From contig CAJTYH010000001.1 of the NCBI GenBank assembly GCA_910583675.1, forward strand, positions 148,897 through 212,896: a stretch of 64,000 nt of DNA, given 5' to 3'. The notes under the pieces are model-generated. The model did not search any database. It was not told the DNA's origin and saw only the letters and a program-made list of their open reading frames with translations. This document shows positions 7,562-16,875 of the stretch, one piece after another (positions within the stretch are counted from its first letter, which is position 1; each line of letters opens with the position of its first letter). The translations under genes and the position numbers were made by a program. The DNA is from an uncultured Muribaculaceae bacterium. Lineage in GTDB: Bacteria; Bacteroidota; Bacteroidia; Bacteroidales; Muribaculaceae.

Positions 7562-10500
7562 ATGAGAAAAAAGTTTACTTATCTGCTGGCAGGAGTGCTC
7601 ACTTTCGGTGGCATGTCTGCCCTTGCGTTGTCTCCGGAAGCATCCGGTGCACAGCCCGCACCGGCAAAAGTGGCCTCCGAGGAAGAGCAGCCTCTAGAAC
7701 CGGATGATGTCTCAGACCTTTCCATATCCTGGAATATCCTTGAAGGAGGTTTTGACATTTCAATGACGGCTCCTACCAAGGGATCATATTATGACTGGGA
7801 CAACTATACCACTGTTACCGGAGACCTTACCGAGATCGAAAAGATCGAGTTCTGCCTTGACAAGGGATATTGGGATGATCCGGAGGTGCTCCATACTTTC
7901 AATAATCCGGCTCCCGGAGAGGTGCTTTCCTATCGTGAGACTTCGTTGGAGAAAGGCCAGAAATATGACTTCACGGTTGTGGTCTATGCTAATGGCGTGA
8001 AATCCGGAGGCAGTGGCGTTTCTGAAGTGCTTGCGGGGGGCGTTCCCGCCGCTGTCACCGGCGTTAAGGTGGAGACGGACAAGGGACAGATGCCTGTGAA
8101 GGTCACTTTTACCGCACCTTCCACTTATGCCGGAAGCGATATCGCCATCCCTTCGCTTGAAAAGGTCGTGCTTTCTAAGCCAGGGGGATGGTACAGCGAT
8201 CCCGAGGAACTCGCCGTATTGACCGAGGTGGAGCCTGGAAAGGAGTATACCATGACCGTGGACAAGGAAGGTGTCAAAGGCACAGCTACATGGGAACTTG
8301 TGGCTTATGGTGGCGACGGAGTCTCGGACAAGACCGAGGTAAAGGTCTACATAGGGGTTGATACTCCCGGGATGGTACAGGCGTTCAACGCCGTGGAACA
8401 GCCCGATGGCAATGTGATCCTCACATGGGAGGCACCTGCATCCGGAGCCAACAACGGGTATTTCGAACGCGACCAGCTGAAGTATACCGTCATAGTAAAA
8501 ACTCCCGGTTCAAACTCCTGGAGCGAGAACTCAACAGTCCTTTCGGAGAATCAGACGGAATGCAGCTATCTGTACGAGTGCTCCGTAGAGGAGCCTTCAA
8601 AGCTGCGCTTTGCCGTCAAGGCATCGACTGAGGCCGGTCTGGGCGTGGAGGCCAACAGCCCCTATATCATAATAGGCCCGTCGCTCGCGCTTCCGTTTGC
8701 CGAGTCGTTTGACACCAAGGTCAGCGACTATCAATGGGGTGCGGAACACTTGTGGGGCACTTCCACCAACTGTACCGCAACCTTCCCGCCGGAATGGCGC
8801 GTGAGCAACTACACATACGTAGGCAATACTCAGGTGAAGCCCGAGTCTGAGGAGGGCGGTTTCATGTACATAGATTTCTATGACTATACCCCCATTTCCG
8901 ATTTCTGGCTCACGTCCTCCAAGATAAATGTGGAGGGAGAGGCAGCCGTGGCACTTACGTATAGCTTCTATGTGCCGGATGCCAGCGCCGGGAATACCGG
9001 TGTCGGAGCAGAAATAAGTTTCGACAACGGCAAGACGTACACTCAGCTCCATTACGCGAAGTTCTCCGATGTTCAGACCAAGGGGTGGAACAAGGCTACA
9101 GCCGAGGCGTTGGTGCCCGAAGGTGCCAAGGATGCAGTGGTACGTTTCGTGGCAAACAATGATCCAAAGGCCATATGCGTTATCATAGATGCCGTTTCCC
9201 TCAAGGCTGCCGAGGCTCCTGTCGAAGTTTATCCCTCCTCTGTGACGGACTTCACTGCCGCTATGAACAGCGAAAAAGGATGTCTGGAAGTAAGGCTCAC
9301 CGCTCCGACTCATTCGCATCCCTCTCTTGGGGACGTGAACAATGAGCCACTTAAGGCTATTTCACGCATAGATCTCTGGCGCCAAATCGGTTATGACGAC
9401 TTCGTTCTGGTGCATACGTTCGAGAATCCCGCTCCAGGCGAGGAGCTTATCTATGAGGATACCGATCTTGAGAAAGGTGGCGCATACCGTTACAAGGCTG
9501 TCGTATACGTTGGCCAGCTGTGTGACTATGGCAACTATACGGATGAATCCGTGATGATAGGCCAGGTGCCGGGTGAGGTCACTGAGCTGACGGGAGCATC
9601 CACACAGGGTATGGCTCCGGTAGTACTCAGCTTCCGCACACCGGAGCTTGACAACCGTGAACAGCCTCTGGAGAAGGTAGTTGCAGTGGCAATCAACAGA
9701 TACAATTCCGATACGTTCGTATGGGATGAGATAGGCCGTCTTACAGAAGGGCTTGAACCTGGAAAGGTTTATACCTACAGTGATGCAGACGTGACCGTTG
9801 GCAACATCTACGAATACCGTGTGATCGTGTATGGCACTGCAGGAAATTCCTACGGCGTGTCTTGCTCGGTGTTCGTGGGCATGGACGAACCAGTGGAGCC
9901 TTCCGACCTGGTCGCCACTCTGGGTGAGGACGGACATGTCACACTCAGTTGGACAGCTCCTACGGAAGGACGCAACGGCGGCTATATTGACGTAGACCAC
10001 CTTACCTACGTCGTGCAGCGCGGTAATGGTTACAGCGACTATGATGCCATAATGTTGACAAATGATCTCAAAGAGACTACTTTCACTGATCCGACCGAAT
10101 TCGGCGACGAGGAGATAGTGAAATATTTCGTAAAGGCTGTAAGCAACGGCATGGCCGGATATTCGGCAATATCAAACCAGTTGCTTGTGGGCAATCCTTC
10201 AGCGTTGCCGTTCATAGAGAATTTCGATACCAAGGTCGGCGACTACATACAGGCAGACCACTCCAGCTGGACGATGACGAGCAGCGAGCCTTCTTCCGTG
10301 TGGGCTTTTGCCGAAATGGCATATTTCATCAACGAGGGACAGGTGCTCCCGGTTGATGGCGGCAACGGACTGGCATATGCATACTACGGACATTACTCCA
10401 CAAGCGAGCGCGACGATTACCTCACCTCCGGCAATATGGATGTGACTTCCGCCACTGCTCCGCAGGTGACTTTCAATGTCTACGGTGTCCCCGGCACATA

Positions 10501-10942
10501 CGCCCACTCACTTGACGTGAAGGTGTCGTTTGACGGTGACGACTTCACCAGCCTGCAGAAGTATGTGTATTACCTCGATTTCGATGAGGAGGGTTGGCAC
10601 AATTTCACCCTCCCGATCAACAAGCCCGAGGGTGCAAGGAAGATGCAGATACAGTTCCATGCCCACAAGGCGCCCTATTCCTGCAGCGTTGCCATAGACA
10701 ACATCCGCGTGGAGGGTGAAGGCAGCGGTATCGCTTCAGTAACTCCGCTTTCCGGTGCGATGGTGGCATCGGTGGATGGCAGCATCGTTGTGGTTGGAGC
10801 AGACGCTGAGGAAGCAGTTGTGGTTGCAGATATGGCAGGACGCATCGTCCACACAGGCTACGGCGACTGCAAGGTGCCCGTGGCTGCCGGTACCTACATC
10901 GTAAAGGTGGGTGCCGCTTCTGTGAAACTTCTTGTAAAATAA
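7562..10942 (+). CDS. Secreted Fn3 / choice-of-anchor-J protein with duplicated module
   Basis: 1126 residues from the ATG at 7562. A TTG ten codons upstream is open but would spoil the signal peptide MRKKFTYLLAGVLTFGGMSA. The protein contains two copies of the same block, each of about three Fn3-like domains followed by a choice-of-anchor-J (cleaved-adhesin/MAM-like) domain. The first J starts LPFAESFDTKVSDYQWG near residue 373. The second starts LPFIENFDTKVGDY near 881. Both repeats share phrases such as NPAPGE, LEKGxxY and VGxDxP. The C-terminal tail (VVADMAGRIVHTGYG, AAGTYIVKVGAASVKLLVK) is a Por-secretion-like domain. No catalytic motif is seen, so a role in adhesion, glycan binding or scaffold formation is inferred. 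The next gene follows within 90 bases without a clear promoter, so the two are probably cotranscribed. Confidence 0.8.
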   Translation: MRKKFTYLLAGVLTFGGMSALALSPEASGAQPAPAKVASEEEQPLEPDDVSDLSISWNILEGGFDISMTAPTKGSYYDWDNYTTVTGDLTEIEKIEFCLDKGYWDDPEVLHTFNNPAPGEVLSYRETSLEKGQKYDFTVVVYANGVKSGGSGVSEVLAGGVPAAVTGVKVETDKGQMPVKVTFTAPSTYAGSDIAIPSLEKVVLSKPGGWYSDPEELAVLTEVEPGKEYTMTVDKEGVKGTATWELVAYGGDGVSDKTEVKVYIGVDTPGMVQAFNAVEQPDGNVILTWEAPASGANNGYFERDQLKYTVIVKTPGSNSWSENSTVLSENQTECSYLYECSVEEPSKLRFAVKASTEAGLGVEANSPYIIIGPSLALPFAESFDTKVSDYQWGAEHLWGTSTNCTATFPPEWRVSNYTYVGNTQVKPESEEGGFMYIDFYDYTPISDFWLTSSKINVEGEAAVALTYSFYVPDASAGNTGVGAEISFDNGKTYTQLHYAKFSDVQTKGWNKATAEALVPEGAKDAVVRFVANNDPKAICVIIDAVSLKAAEAPVEVYPSSVTDFTAAMNSEKGCLEVRLTAPTHSHPSLGDVNNEPLKAISRIDLWRQIGYDDFVLVHTFENPAPGEELIYEDTDLEKGGAYRYKAVVYVGQLCDYGNYTDESVMIGQVPGEVTELTGASTQGMAPVVLSFRTPELDNREQPLEKVVAVAINRYNSDTFVWDEIGRLTEGLEPGKVYTYSDADVTVGNIYEYRVIVYGTAGNSYGVSCSVFVGMDEPVEPSDLVATLGEDGHVTLSWTAPTEGRNGGYIDVDHLTYVVQRGNGYSDYDAIMLTNDLKETTFTDPTEFGDEEIVKYFVKAVSNGMAGYSAISNQLLVGNPSALPFIENFDTKVGDYIQADHSSWTMTSSEPSSVWAFAEMAYFINEGQVLPVDGGNGLAYAYYGHYSTSERDDYLTSGNMDVTSATAPQVTFNVYGVPGTYAHSLDVKVSFDGDDFTSLQKYVYYLDFDEEGWHNFTLPINKPEGARKMQIQFHAHKAPYSCSVAIDNIRVEGEGSGIASVTPLSGAMVASVDGSIVVVGADAEEAVVVADMAGRIVHTGYGDCKVPVAAGTYIVKVGAASVKLLVK

Positions 10943-11030
10943 GACTCTATTCAATATGGCAGCGCAGGGAAACTGGCGTGTTTCCTTGCGTTGCCTGTTT
11001 CATAATTTGTTGTTTTTTAATGGTTGTATT

Positions 11031-14000
11031 ATGAAAAAACGACTTCTCTCATTGGTGGCTCTCGGTGTCGCGGCGCTGGGATTGCATCAGGTTTCGGCAC
11101 AATCCGTGCTGCTTAGTGAGAATTTCGAGGGTGCTGGATTTCCTCCTTCAGGATGGGTGGCGCTTGATGCCGACGGCGACGGAAATACGTGGGAACTTAC
11201 TGCCAATGGCATGTTCTCACAGTCTGGCTCCTCGCGCCAGATAGCTATATCCTTCGCACGCAATTACCAGGACTACAATCAGGTTTACGGAGCACAGGAC
11301 AACTGGCTGATAACCCCGGAATTCACTGTGAAGAATGCCTCTGTTACCCTGGAGTTCGAGTACTGTGCCCAAGATCTGGAACAGACCGAGCCTCTGGAGG
11401 TGCTGGTCTCTGAGACCGGAGCAAGCGACGTCGGGGATTTCACCGCTACTCTGTGGAAAACGACCGTGGACAACGGCTATGAGGACGACCCAGTGGTTTC
11501 CAGCAAGAAGATAGGGCTGAGTGATTATGCCGGCAAGACGGTGCGCGTGGCTTTCCGACACAAAACCAGTGGTACCTACGCCCTGAGCATTGACAATGTG
11601 GTCGTGAACAACCAGATGGGTCCACAGATCCCGAAATGGTATGAAGCCACTGCTGATGCCGCCGGTAGCAATAGCGTATATATCAAGTGGCTCAACCCTA
11701 CGAAGAATGGCAACGGCGATGACCTGGAAAGTGTCTCTGTCAATGTATACCGCAATGGGGAAATCGTGCATGTGGCCGAGGATATGACTCCCGGAAGCGA
11801 CGGGGAGTGGACAGACACCTCAGTGACACCGGGCGACTATTCCTATACGCTTTCAGCCTTTACCGACGAGGGCGAAGGTAGGCAGATCTCTGCCAAGAAT
11901 GTGCGCGTGGGCGAGGATATTCCCGCAGAGGTGGCTCAGACTTGTGCCCGTGCTGTCGGAAATTCGGTAGTCCTTACATGGGAAAGACCTACCAAGGGGG
12001 CAAATTCCACTTATAGCAAGCCCACGGTATTCAATCCTGAAAACGTGCGCTTCATCGTCAAGCGTCTTGACGGCGAGAACGAGACCATTCTTACGGAGAC
12101 GCTGAACGAGACCATATACACTGATTCCGGCCTGGAGTCCGGAAAGACATACCGGTATACCGTGCAGGCCAAGAACGATGCCGGCATTTCTGCCGTGCTT
12201 GATGTGGCAAGCGCCTACATCGCTCCGGAAGGGGTGGCCGAGCTTGCCGTGGCACAGACCAGGGAGAGGGTGAACCGCTCTGACCGTGTGCCGTTCGACA
12301 CCAGCGACGAGTTTGACGTAAGCCAGACGCTGTATTTCCCCGACGAGCTGCAGTTTGCCCGCGGTACTGTCAATTCGGTAATATACAAGATATACGGTTC
12401 GATGGACATAGAGACCGTGATTCCCGTACGCATCTATCTCGCGGAGAGTGACAAGCAGGATTTCAACGACAAGCAGTGGGCTGACATGGCAGATGCCACC
12501 AAGGTCTTCGAGGGGACTGTCTGTCTCGTGCAGGGATCTCACGACTACAAGATTGATTTCGACGTGCCGTTTGAATACACGGGCCGCAACCTTGTGGTTA
12601 CCACTATTAAGGACGGAAAGCCGAATGCCAAGTATTCAGACTGCTTCTACACGATTGAGTCGGATCGTGGCGGCCGCTCTATGGTGACCTCCACATACAG
12701 CAAGGTGGACATAGCCGCCATGCCGCACAGCACTTACAGCGACAAGGCCACGAACGTGGTGCCTTCTGTGCGTTTCCTCATGGATCTTAAGGATACCGGC
12801 TCCCTTTCAGGAAAGGTGACCGACTCGTCCACCGGCTCGCCGCTTGCAGGAGCCGTCGTTTCCGTGACTTCCGTGGAGGGGCTTACCGCCACTGCTGACG
12901 CGGAAGGCAACTATGCCATCCCCTACCTGCCAGTCGGCACACATGCCGTTTCGGTGGAGACCGCCGGTTATGTGACGGCTGATGCCACAATTGAAGTGAC
13001 AGACAAGGAGGCTGTGGTCAAGGATTTCGCCCTTGTGCGCCTTGCCAATTATGAGCTTAAGGGTGTGGTGAAAGCCGGCGACACAGGTCTGGGCGCCGCA
13101 GGTGCCGTAGTGCGTCTCTCCGGCTATGAGGATGTGGCGGTCACTGCCGACGATCAGGGACGCTGGTCTATCTCTGGTGTCTATTCCGGCAAGGACTACA
13201 CCTTGGAGATCTCATATCCCATCTACGACCTCTACGTGAAGGATCTCAACAACGAGTCGGAGACTACCGTGGATGAGGGTGAGATCATGCTTGAGCGCAG
13301 TCTCATCCCGCCTTTCGCTGTAAATGCCGTAGTAGCGGCTGACGGCTCCAATGTAAGCCTCTCATGGAGCGATCCTCTTGCCCGCACAGGTGTGCCCGGG
13401 GATAAGTCCATCGGCGACGTGAGCATCGTCAACAGCGACGGTGGCGACTATTATGTGACCGACTACAACGTAGCCCACCAGTTTCTTGCAGAGGATATAG
13501 AGGAGCAGGATATGGCCGGCATGAGCGTGACCGGGCTTAAGGTCTATATCAAGGCCGATGCCGGCACCTTCACCGCACATGTGTGGGAGGGTGACCGCGA
13601 GAACCACAAGGTGCTTGCGAGCAAGGAGATCCCCGCAGAGGAGCTTGTAAAGGAGGGCAAATGGATGGAAGTCAAGTTCGACGAGCCTGTGGAGATCAAG
13701 GCCGGAGGTTCATACCTCGTGGGTGTGAACTGCAACGGCTATGAGGGATCTTCGACCTTCGGAACAGCTCCTTACGGAAGCCGTGTCGCTGGCAAGAACG
13801 ATGTCAAGTTCGACGATGCAGGATATACCTCCAACGGATATTCTGCCTGGTGTATCATTACCGAATGTGCCGTGCCCGCTTCCCCTGCCGGTGTGGCATC
13901 CAACGACGACGCTCCCAAATGCTCCTACAACGTATATCGCGGAACACAGGAGGAGACTACGGGCGTTACCGAATGGGAGAAGGTGACTACCTCACCGGTG

Positions 14001-15413
14001 AACGAGACTTCGTTTACCGATGCCGGATGGGCAAGCCTCATGTCCGGGGAGTTCGTTTATGGCGTGTCTGCCGTATACCAGAACGGCGAGTCGATCAAGG
14101 CATTCTCCAACGGATTGTCGCACAGCAACGACTGCGACGTGGCTGTTACGGCCTTCGTGGATCCGCAGAAAGCTGTTGAGATCCGGTCGGAGATCAATGT
14201 TACCGTCACGGTGACTAACCTTGGTGAGAAACCTGCCACTGACATACCTGTCACATTCGCAATGGATGGTGGAGAGCAGGTGCAGAAGATACTTGAGGGT
14301 ACTCTCAACAAGGGTGAGAGCGCAAATGTGGAATTCGGCACCTTCGGAATAGACGAGAGTGTGCACACGCTGGTGGCTTCTACCGCCCTTGAGGGTGACG
14401 AGGTGGCGTCCAACGATGCCATGTCGTTCATATTGCCCAACAAGGTCAATGCCGAGCTTACGGCCTATCGCTGGAGCGCATACGGCAATGCCGGATTCAT
14501 GAAAGTACAGTCCAACAATCCCGAAGCTGCCGATTTCCGCAAGGAATTCACCACCAAGGAGGGTCTGATGATCTCCGGTGAGTATCTTGACGGCAAGATC
14601 TATGCATACACCGCCACATGGTATCAGGCACCGAGGGAATTCATAGTGATCGATCCGGTGACATGGACGGTAGTTGATGAAACGTCAAATGACGACTATT
14701 TCATCCTTGACATGGCATATGACTACAGCACCGAGACTATGTTCGGTCTCGAGCCGCTCAGCGCCGAAGAGGTGAATCTGGTAAAGATCAACCTGACCGA
14801 CGGCACACCATCTGTGATAGGCTCCCTCGGGCAGATCGTCAGAGCCATCGCTTGCGATCGTGAAGGCAATCTCTACGGTATGTCGGGCACCGGCTCGCTG
14901 CTTAAGATCGATCCGCTGACAGCACAGACTACAGTCGTTGGGGACACCGGTTTCGGCAGCGTGGTTTACCTCCAGTCCATGGCCTTTGACCACAATACCG
15001 GTCGCCTCTTCTGGGCTGCCACGTCAGACGATGTCATGGGCGAGATATATGAGGTTGATCCCTTTACCGCCGAATGCGAGCATTACGGCTCCACCCTCTT
15101 CAATGGCGTTGAACCGTCCGAGCTGGTATGTCTCCACACTCCATACACGCACATCCATGACGGTGTGGACGCTGCCGTAAAGGACGCAGCCGATACGCTC
15201 AAGGCTTCCGTAAATGCCCGTGGCGACGCTGCTGTGACCACTGCGGAGGATGCTTCTGTCAAGGTGTTTGATTCGCTCGGCGCACTCGTATATGAGACTT
15301 CTGTAGCCGCCGGCACAACCCGTTTCACCCTTGACCTCGTTTCCGGTATCTACATGATGCAGATCTCTGATGCCGTCGGTTCGGAACTCACCGTTAAGTT
15401 CGTGATCCGTTAA
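11031..15413 (+). CDS. Giant secreted protein: anchor-J, Fn3, carboxypeptidase-regulatory, CARDB-like and propeller-like modules
   Basis: 1460 residues, starting at MKKRLLSLVALGVAALGLHQ, which is a signal peptide; an open extension to 10956 is rejected. Modules in order: choice-of-anchor-J (25-195), two Fn3-like (200-395), a beta-rich segment (403-585), and two carboxypeptidase-regulatory-like domains. The first of these begins SLSGKVTDSSTGSPLAGAVV near 588 and the second ELKGVVKAGDTGLGAAGAVV near 676. They are followed by a beta-rich segment resembling the 403-585 one, with AGSYLVGVN-like wording (760-950). A CARDB-like domain (1035-1125), a propeller-like region (about 1137-1370) and a Por-secretion-like tail (VKVFDSLGALVYET, SGIYMMQISD) complete it. 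No active site is recognised. It likely forms an operon with the preceding paralogue and ends at a hairpin. Confidence 0.8.
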   Translation: MKKRLLSLVALGVAALGLHQVSAQSVLLSENFEGAGFPPSGWVALDADGDGNTWELTANGMFSQSGSSRQIAISFARNYQDYNQVYGAQDNWLITPEFTVKNASVTLEFEYCAQDLEQTEPLEVLVSETGASDVGDFTATLWKTTVDNGYEDDPVVSSKKIGLSDYAGKTVRVAFRHKTSGTYALSIDNVVVNNQMGPQIPKWYEATADAAGSNSVYIKWLNPTKNGNGDDLESVSVNVYRNGEIVHVAEDMTPGSDGEWTDTSVTPGDYSYTLSAFTDEGEGRQISAKNVRVGEDIPAEVAQTCARAVGNSVVLTWERPTKGANSTYSKPTVFNPENVRFIVKRLDGENETILTETLNETIYTDSGLESGKTYRYTVQAKNDAGISAVLDVASAYIAPEGVAELAVAQTRERVNRSDRVPFDTSDEFDVSQTLYFPDELQFARGTVNSVIYKIYGSMDIETVIPVRIYLAESDKQDFNDKQWADMADATKVFEGTVCLVQGSHDYKIDFDVPFEYTGRNLVVTTIKDGKPNAKYSDCFYTIESDRGGRSMVTSTYSKVDIAAMPHSTYSDKATNVVPSVRFLMDLKDTGSLSGKVTDSSTGSPLAGAVVSVTSVEGLTATADAEGNYAIPYLPVGTHAVSVETAGYVTADATIEVTDKEAVVKDFALVRLANYELKGVVKAGDTGLGAAGAVVRLSGYEDVAVTADDQGRWSISGVYSGKDYTLEISYPIYDLYVKDLNNESETTVDEGEIMLERSLIPPFAVNAVVAADGSNVSLSWSDPLARTGVPGDKSIGDVSIVNSDGGDYYVTDYNVAHQFLAEDIEEQDMAGMSVTGLKVYIKADAGTFTAHVWEGDRENHKVLASKEIPAEELVKEGKWMEVKFDEPVEIKAGGSYLVGVNCNGYEGSSTFGTAPYGSRVAGKNDVKFDDAGYTSNGYSAWCIITECAVPASPAGVASNDDAPKCSYNVYRGTQEETTGVTEWEKVTTSPVNETSFTDAGWASLMSGEFVYGVSAVYQNGESIKAFSNGLSHSNDCDVAVTAFVDPQKAVEIRSEINVTVTVTNLGEKPATDIPVTFAMDGGEQVQKILEGTLNKGESANVEFGTFGIDESVHTLVASTALEGDEVASNDAMSFILPNKVNAELTAYRWSAYGNAGFMKVQSNNPEAADFRKEFTTKEGLMISGEYLDGKIYAYTATWYQAPREFIVIDPVTWTVVDETSNDDYFILDMAYDYSTETMFGLEPLSAEEVNLVKINLTDGTPSVIGSLGQIVRAIACDREGNLYGMSGTGSLLKIDPLTAQTTVVGDTGFGSVVYLQSMAFDHNTGRLFWAATSDDVMGEIYEVDPFTAECEHYGSTLFNGVEPSELVCLHTPYTHIHDGVDAAVKDAADTLKASVNARGDAAVTTAEDASVKVFDSLGALVYETSVAAGTTRFTLDLVSGIYMMQISDAVGSELTVKFVIR

Positions 15414-15434
15414 CCACTCCTTCCCCAATAACAA

Positions 15435-15478
15435 GCAGGAGGCTATGTCGGGCACTCTCCCGCATAGCCTCCTGTCAT
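15435..15478 (+). terminator. Hairpin after the giant secreted protein gene
   Basis: CAGGAGGCTATG pairs exactly with CATAGCCTCCTG over a 15-base loop. The T tract is weak. Confidence 0.65.
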
Positions 15479-15501
15479 ATATTCACCTTTAACCGCTTGA
15501 T

Positions 15502-16722
15502 ATGAAAAGGTATTTTGCCGCCGTGATGGCATTGTGTGGCGTATGCATGGTCATGCAGTCCGCTCTCCCTCGCATCGTTCATCTCGTGCCGTCTGACAAT
15601 GAGCCGTCGCGCTATGGTACTGTAGTAGTCAGCCGCCCTGTTGAGGTTTCTTATCGTGAGAAAACCGATTCTCTTGAAGTAGACATTGCGATTGTGGATC
15701 TCGGAAACGTGTTGACGGCTGTCATCAGGGATGATGGGAAGTTCGTGAGGTATGAATTCCTGCAATGCCACAATCTTCGAAGGATGGATTACGATACGGT
15801 CGTGGCTTTTCCGAAGGATTCGGTATTGATGTATTCGGATCGCGTGCATGGGAGGGCGCAAGGCACCGTTCCCACCATAATCCTACCTCGGATCGCCTAC
15901 ACGGATGATGGTGCCCGCGACTTCAATGCATATCTTAATTTTTCAGGTGGGATTAATTACTCGATTAAGGAGTTGGCGTTTCTCAATGAAATTGGGGTGC
16001 AGGCCGGTATCGGGCGTGTATACCACGCGGAGATAGAGCCTGGAATAACTTTGAGAGTTGACCGGGATCCCAGAAGTCTGGCTCGGCAGGACAATGTCGT
16101 GAGTAGTCTTCCTTATCCGACGATTACTGTGGAGGGGGAGTATGGAATCGTTCCGGATCGGCCGGAGGTGCTTGACGGGATGAGATATTCCTATACCAAA
16201 GGGATCGGGGATTGTATCCGTATGGACGATGACCGTTATTTGCGTATTGATGCCGTGGCCGATGATTTTTCTTCGATTACGCTAACACCGATACAGGAGT
16301 TTGAGCTGAAACGCATCGGCTTGACCGATGAACAGCGCGAACTGGTCAGGCCGTATCTGGAGAAGGCCGGTGGAAAATACCTCTTATTGGATTTCTGGGG
16401 GACTTGGTGTGGCCCGTGCATCAATGCGATGCCTCGTGTCAAGGAGATTCTTGACAGGTATCCAGACAAGTTGGCTCTCCTTGGAGTGTGCTGCGACGAT
16501 GAGTCGAATTTTGGACGTGCACGTGAGTTACTTGCCGAGAAGGGTATTAGTGGCATGGAAGTAATGCAGCCGATGCAACCAGCCCCGGGTTCTCCCATAT
16601 GGCATGGAACAATGGGAATAACCTCCTTCCCGACCTACATTCTGCTCAGCCCGGACGGTACCATGTTGTTGCGTGGAGGTGTATCCTCCCTTTTCTTCAT
16701 CCCCTCCCTCCTCTCGAAATAA
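15502..16722 (+). CDS. Secreted TlpA/AhpC-type thioredoxin-fold protein
   Basis: 406 residues. An N-terminal hydrophobic signal (RYFAAVMALCGVCMVMQSA) indicates export. The C-terminal 130 residues form a thioredoxin fold with the redox motif WCGPC (Cys303 and Cys306) inside LLLDFWGTWCGPCINAMPRV, the cis-Pro loop ITSFPTYILLSPDG, and the insert typical of TlpA/ResA-like proteins. The roughly 270-residue N-terminal part is beta-rich and not recognised; similar large N-terminal regions are common in Bacteroidales TlpA-like proteins. It probably reduces or isomerises disulfides in exported proteins, although no partner is adjacent. It ends just before a hairpin with IS-end-like sequence. Confidence 0.8.
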   Translation: MKRYFAAVMALCGVCMVMQSALPRIVHLVPSDNEPSRYGTVVVSRPVEVSYREKTDSLEVDIAIVDLGNVLTAVIRDDGKFVRYEFLQCHNLRRMDYDTVVAFPKDSVLMYSDRVHGRAQGTVPTIILPRIAYTDDGARDFNAYLNFSGGINYSIKELAFLNEIGVQAGIGRVYHAEIEPGITLRVDRDPRSLARQDNVVSSLPYPTITVEGEYGIVPDRPEVLDGMRYSYTKGIGDCIRMDDDRYLRIDAVADDFSSITLTPIQEFELKRIGLTDEQRELVRPYLEKAGGKYLLLDFWGTWCGPCINAMPRVKEILDRYPDKLALLGVCCDDESNFGRARELLAEKGISGMEVMQPMQPAPGSPIWHGTMGITSFPTYILLSPDGTMLLRGGVSSLFFIPSLLSK

Positions 16723-16742
16723 TCCCCATTGCCTCAGAAATA

Positions 16743-16797
16743 AGCGCACCCCAAAAGTTGGACATAAAAAACTTTTAGGATGCGCTTTGTTTTTTTG
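16743..16797 (+). terminator. Hairpin terminator resembling an IS end
   Basis: AGCGCACCCCAAAAGTT (16743-16759) and AACTTTTAGGATGCGCT (16770-16786) form an inverted repeat with two mismatches, followed by TTGTTTTTTT. The CCCCAAAAGTTGGACA wording resembles insertion-sequence ends common in Bacteroidales, but no transposase is present. Confidence 0.7.
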
Positions 16798-16839
16798 GTA
16801 TATCGCCTGTAATCAGGTATGATGGGCGTTTGCCCGGAT

Positions 16840-16875
16840 CTTAATTTCTTAATTTCTCAACTTCTTCATTTCTTG
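16840..16875 (-). repeat. GAGAAATTAAGAAA-type repeat forming a gene 3' end
   Basis: On the minus strand GAAGTTGAGAAATTAAGAAA encodes the last residues (EEVEKLRN, stop) of the PurF-like protein. The same motif lies in intergenic DNA elsewhere in the window. Confidence 0.65.

Noticed and set aside
10956..11030. Upstream start for the 1460-residue protein
   Set aside because: It would put 25 non-signal residues before a perfect signal peptide starting at 11031.
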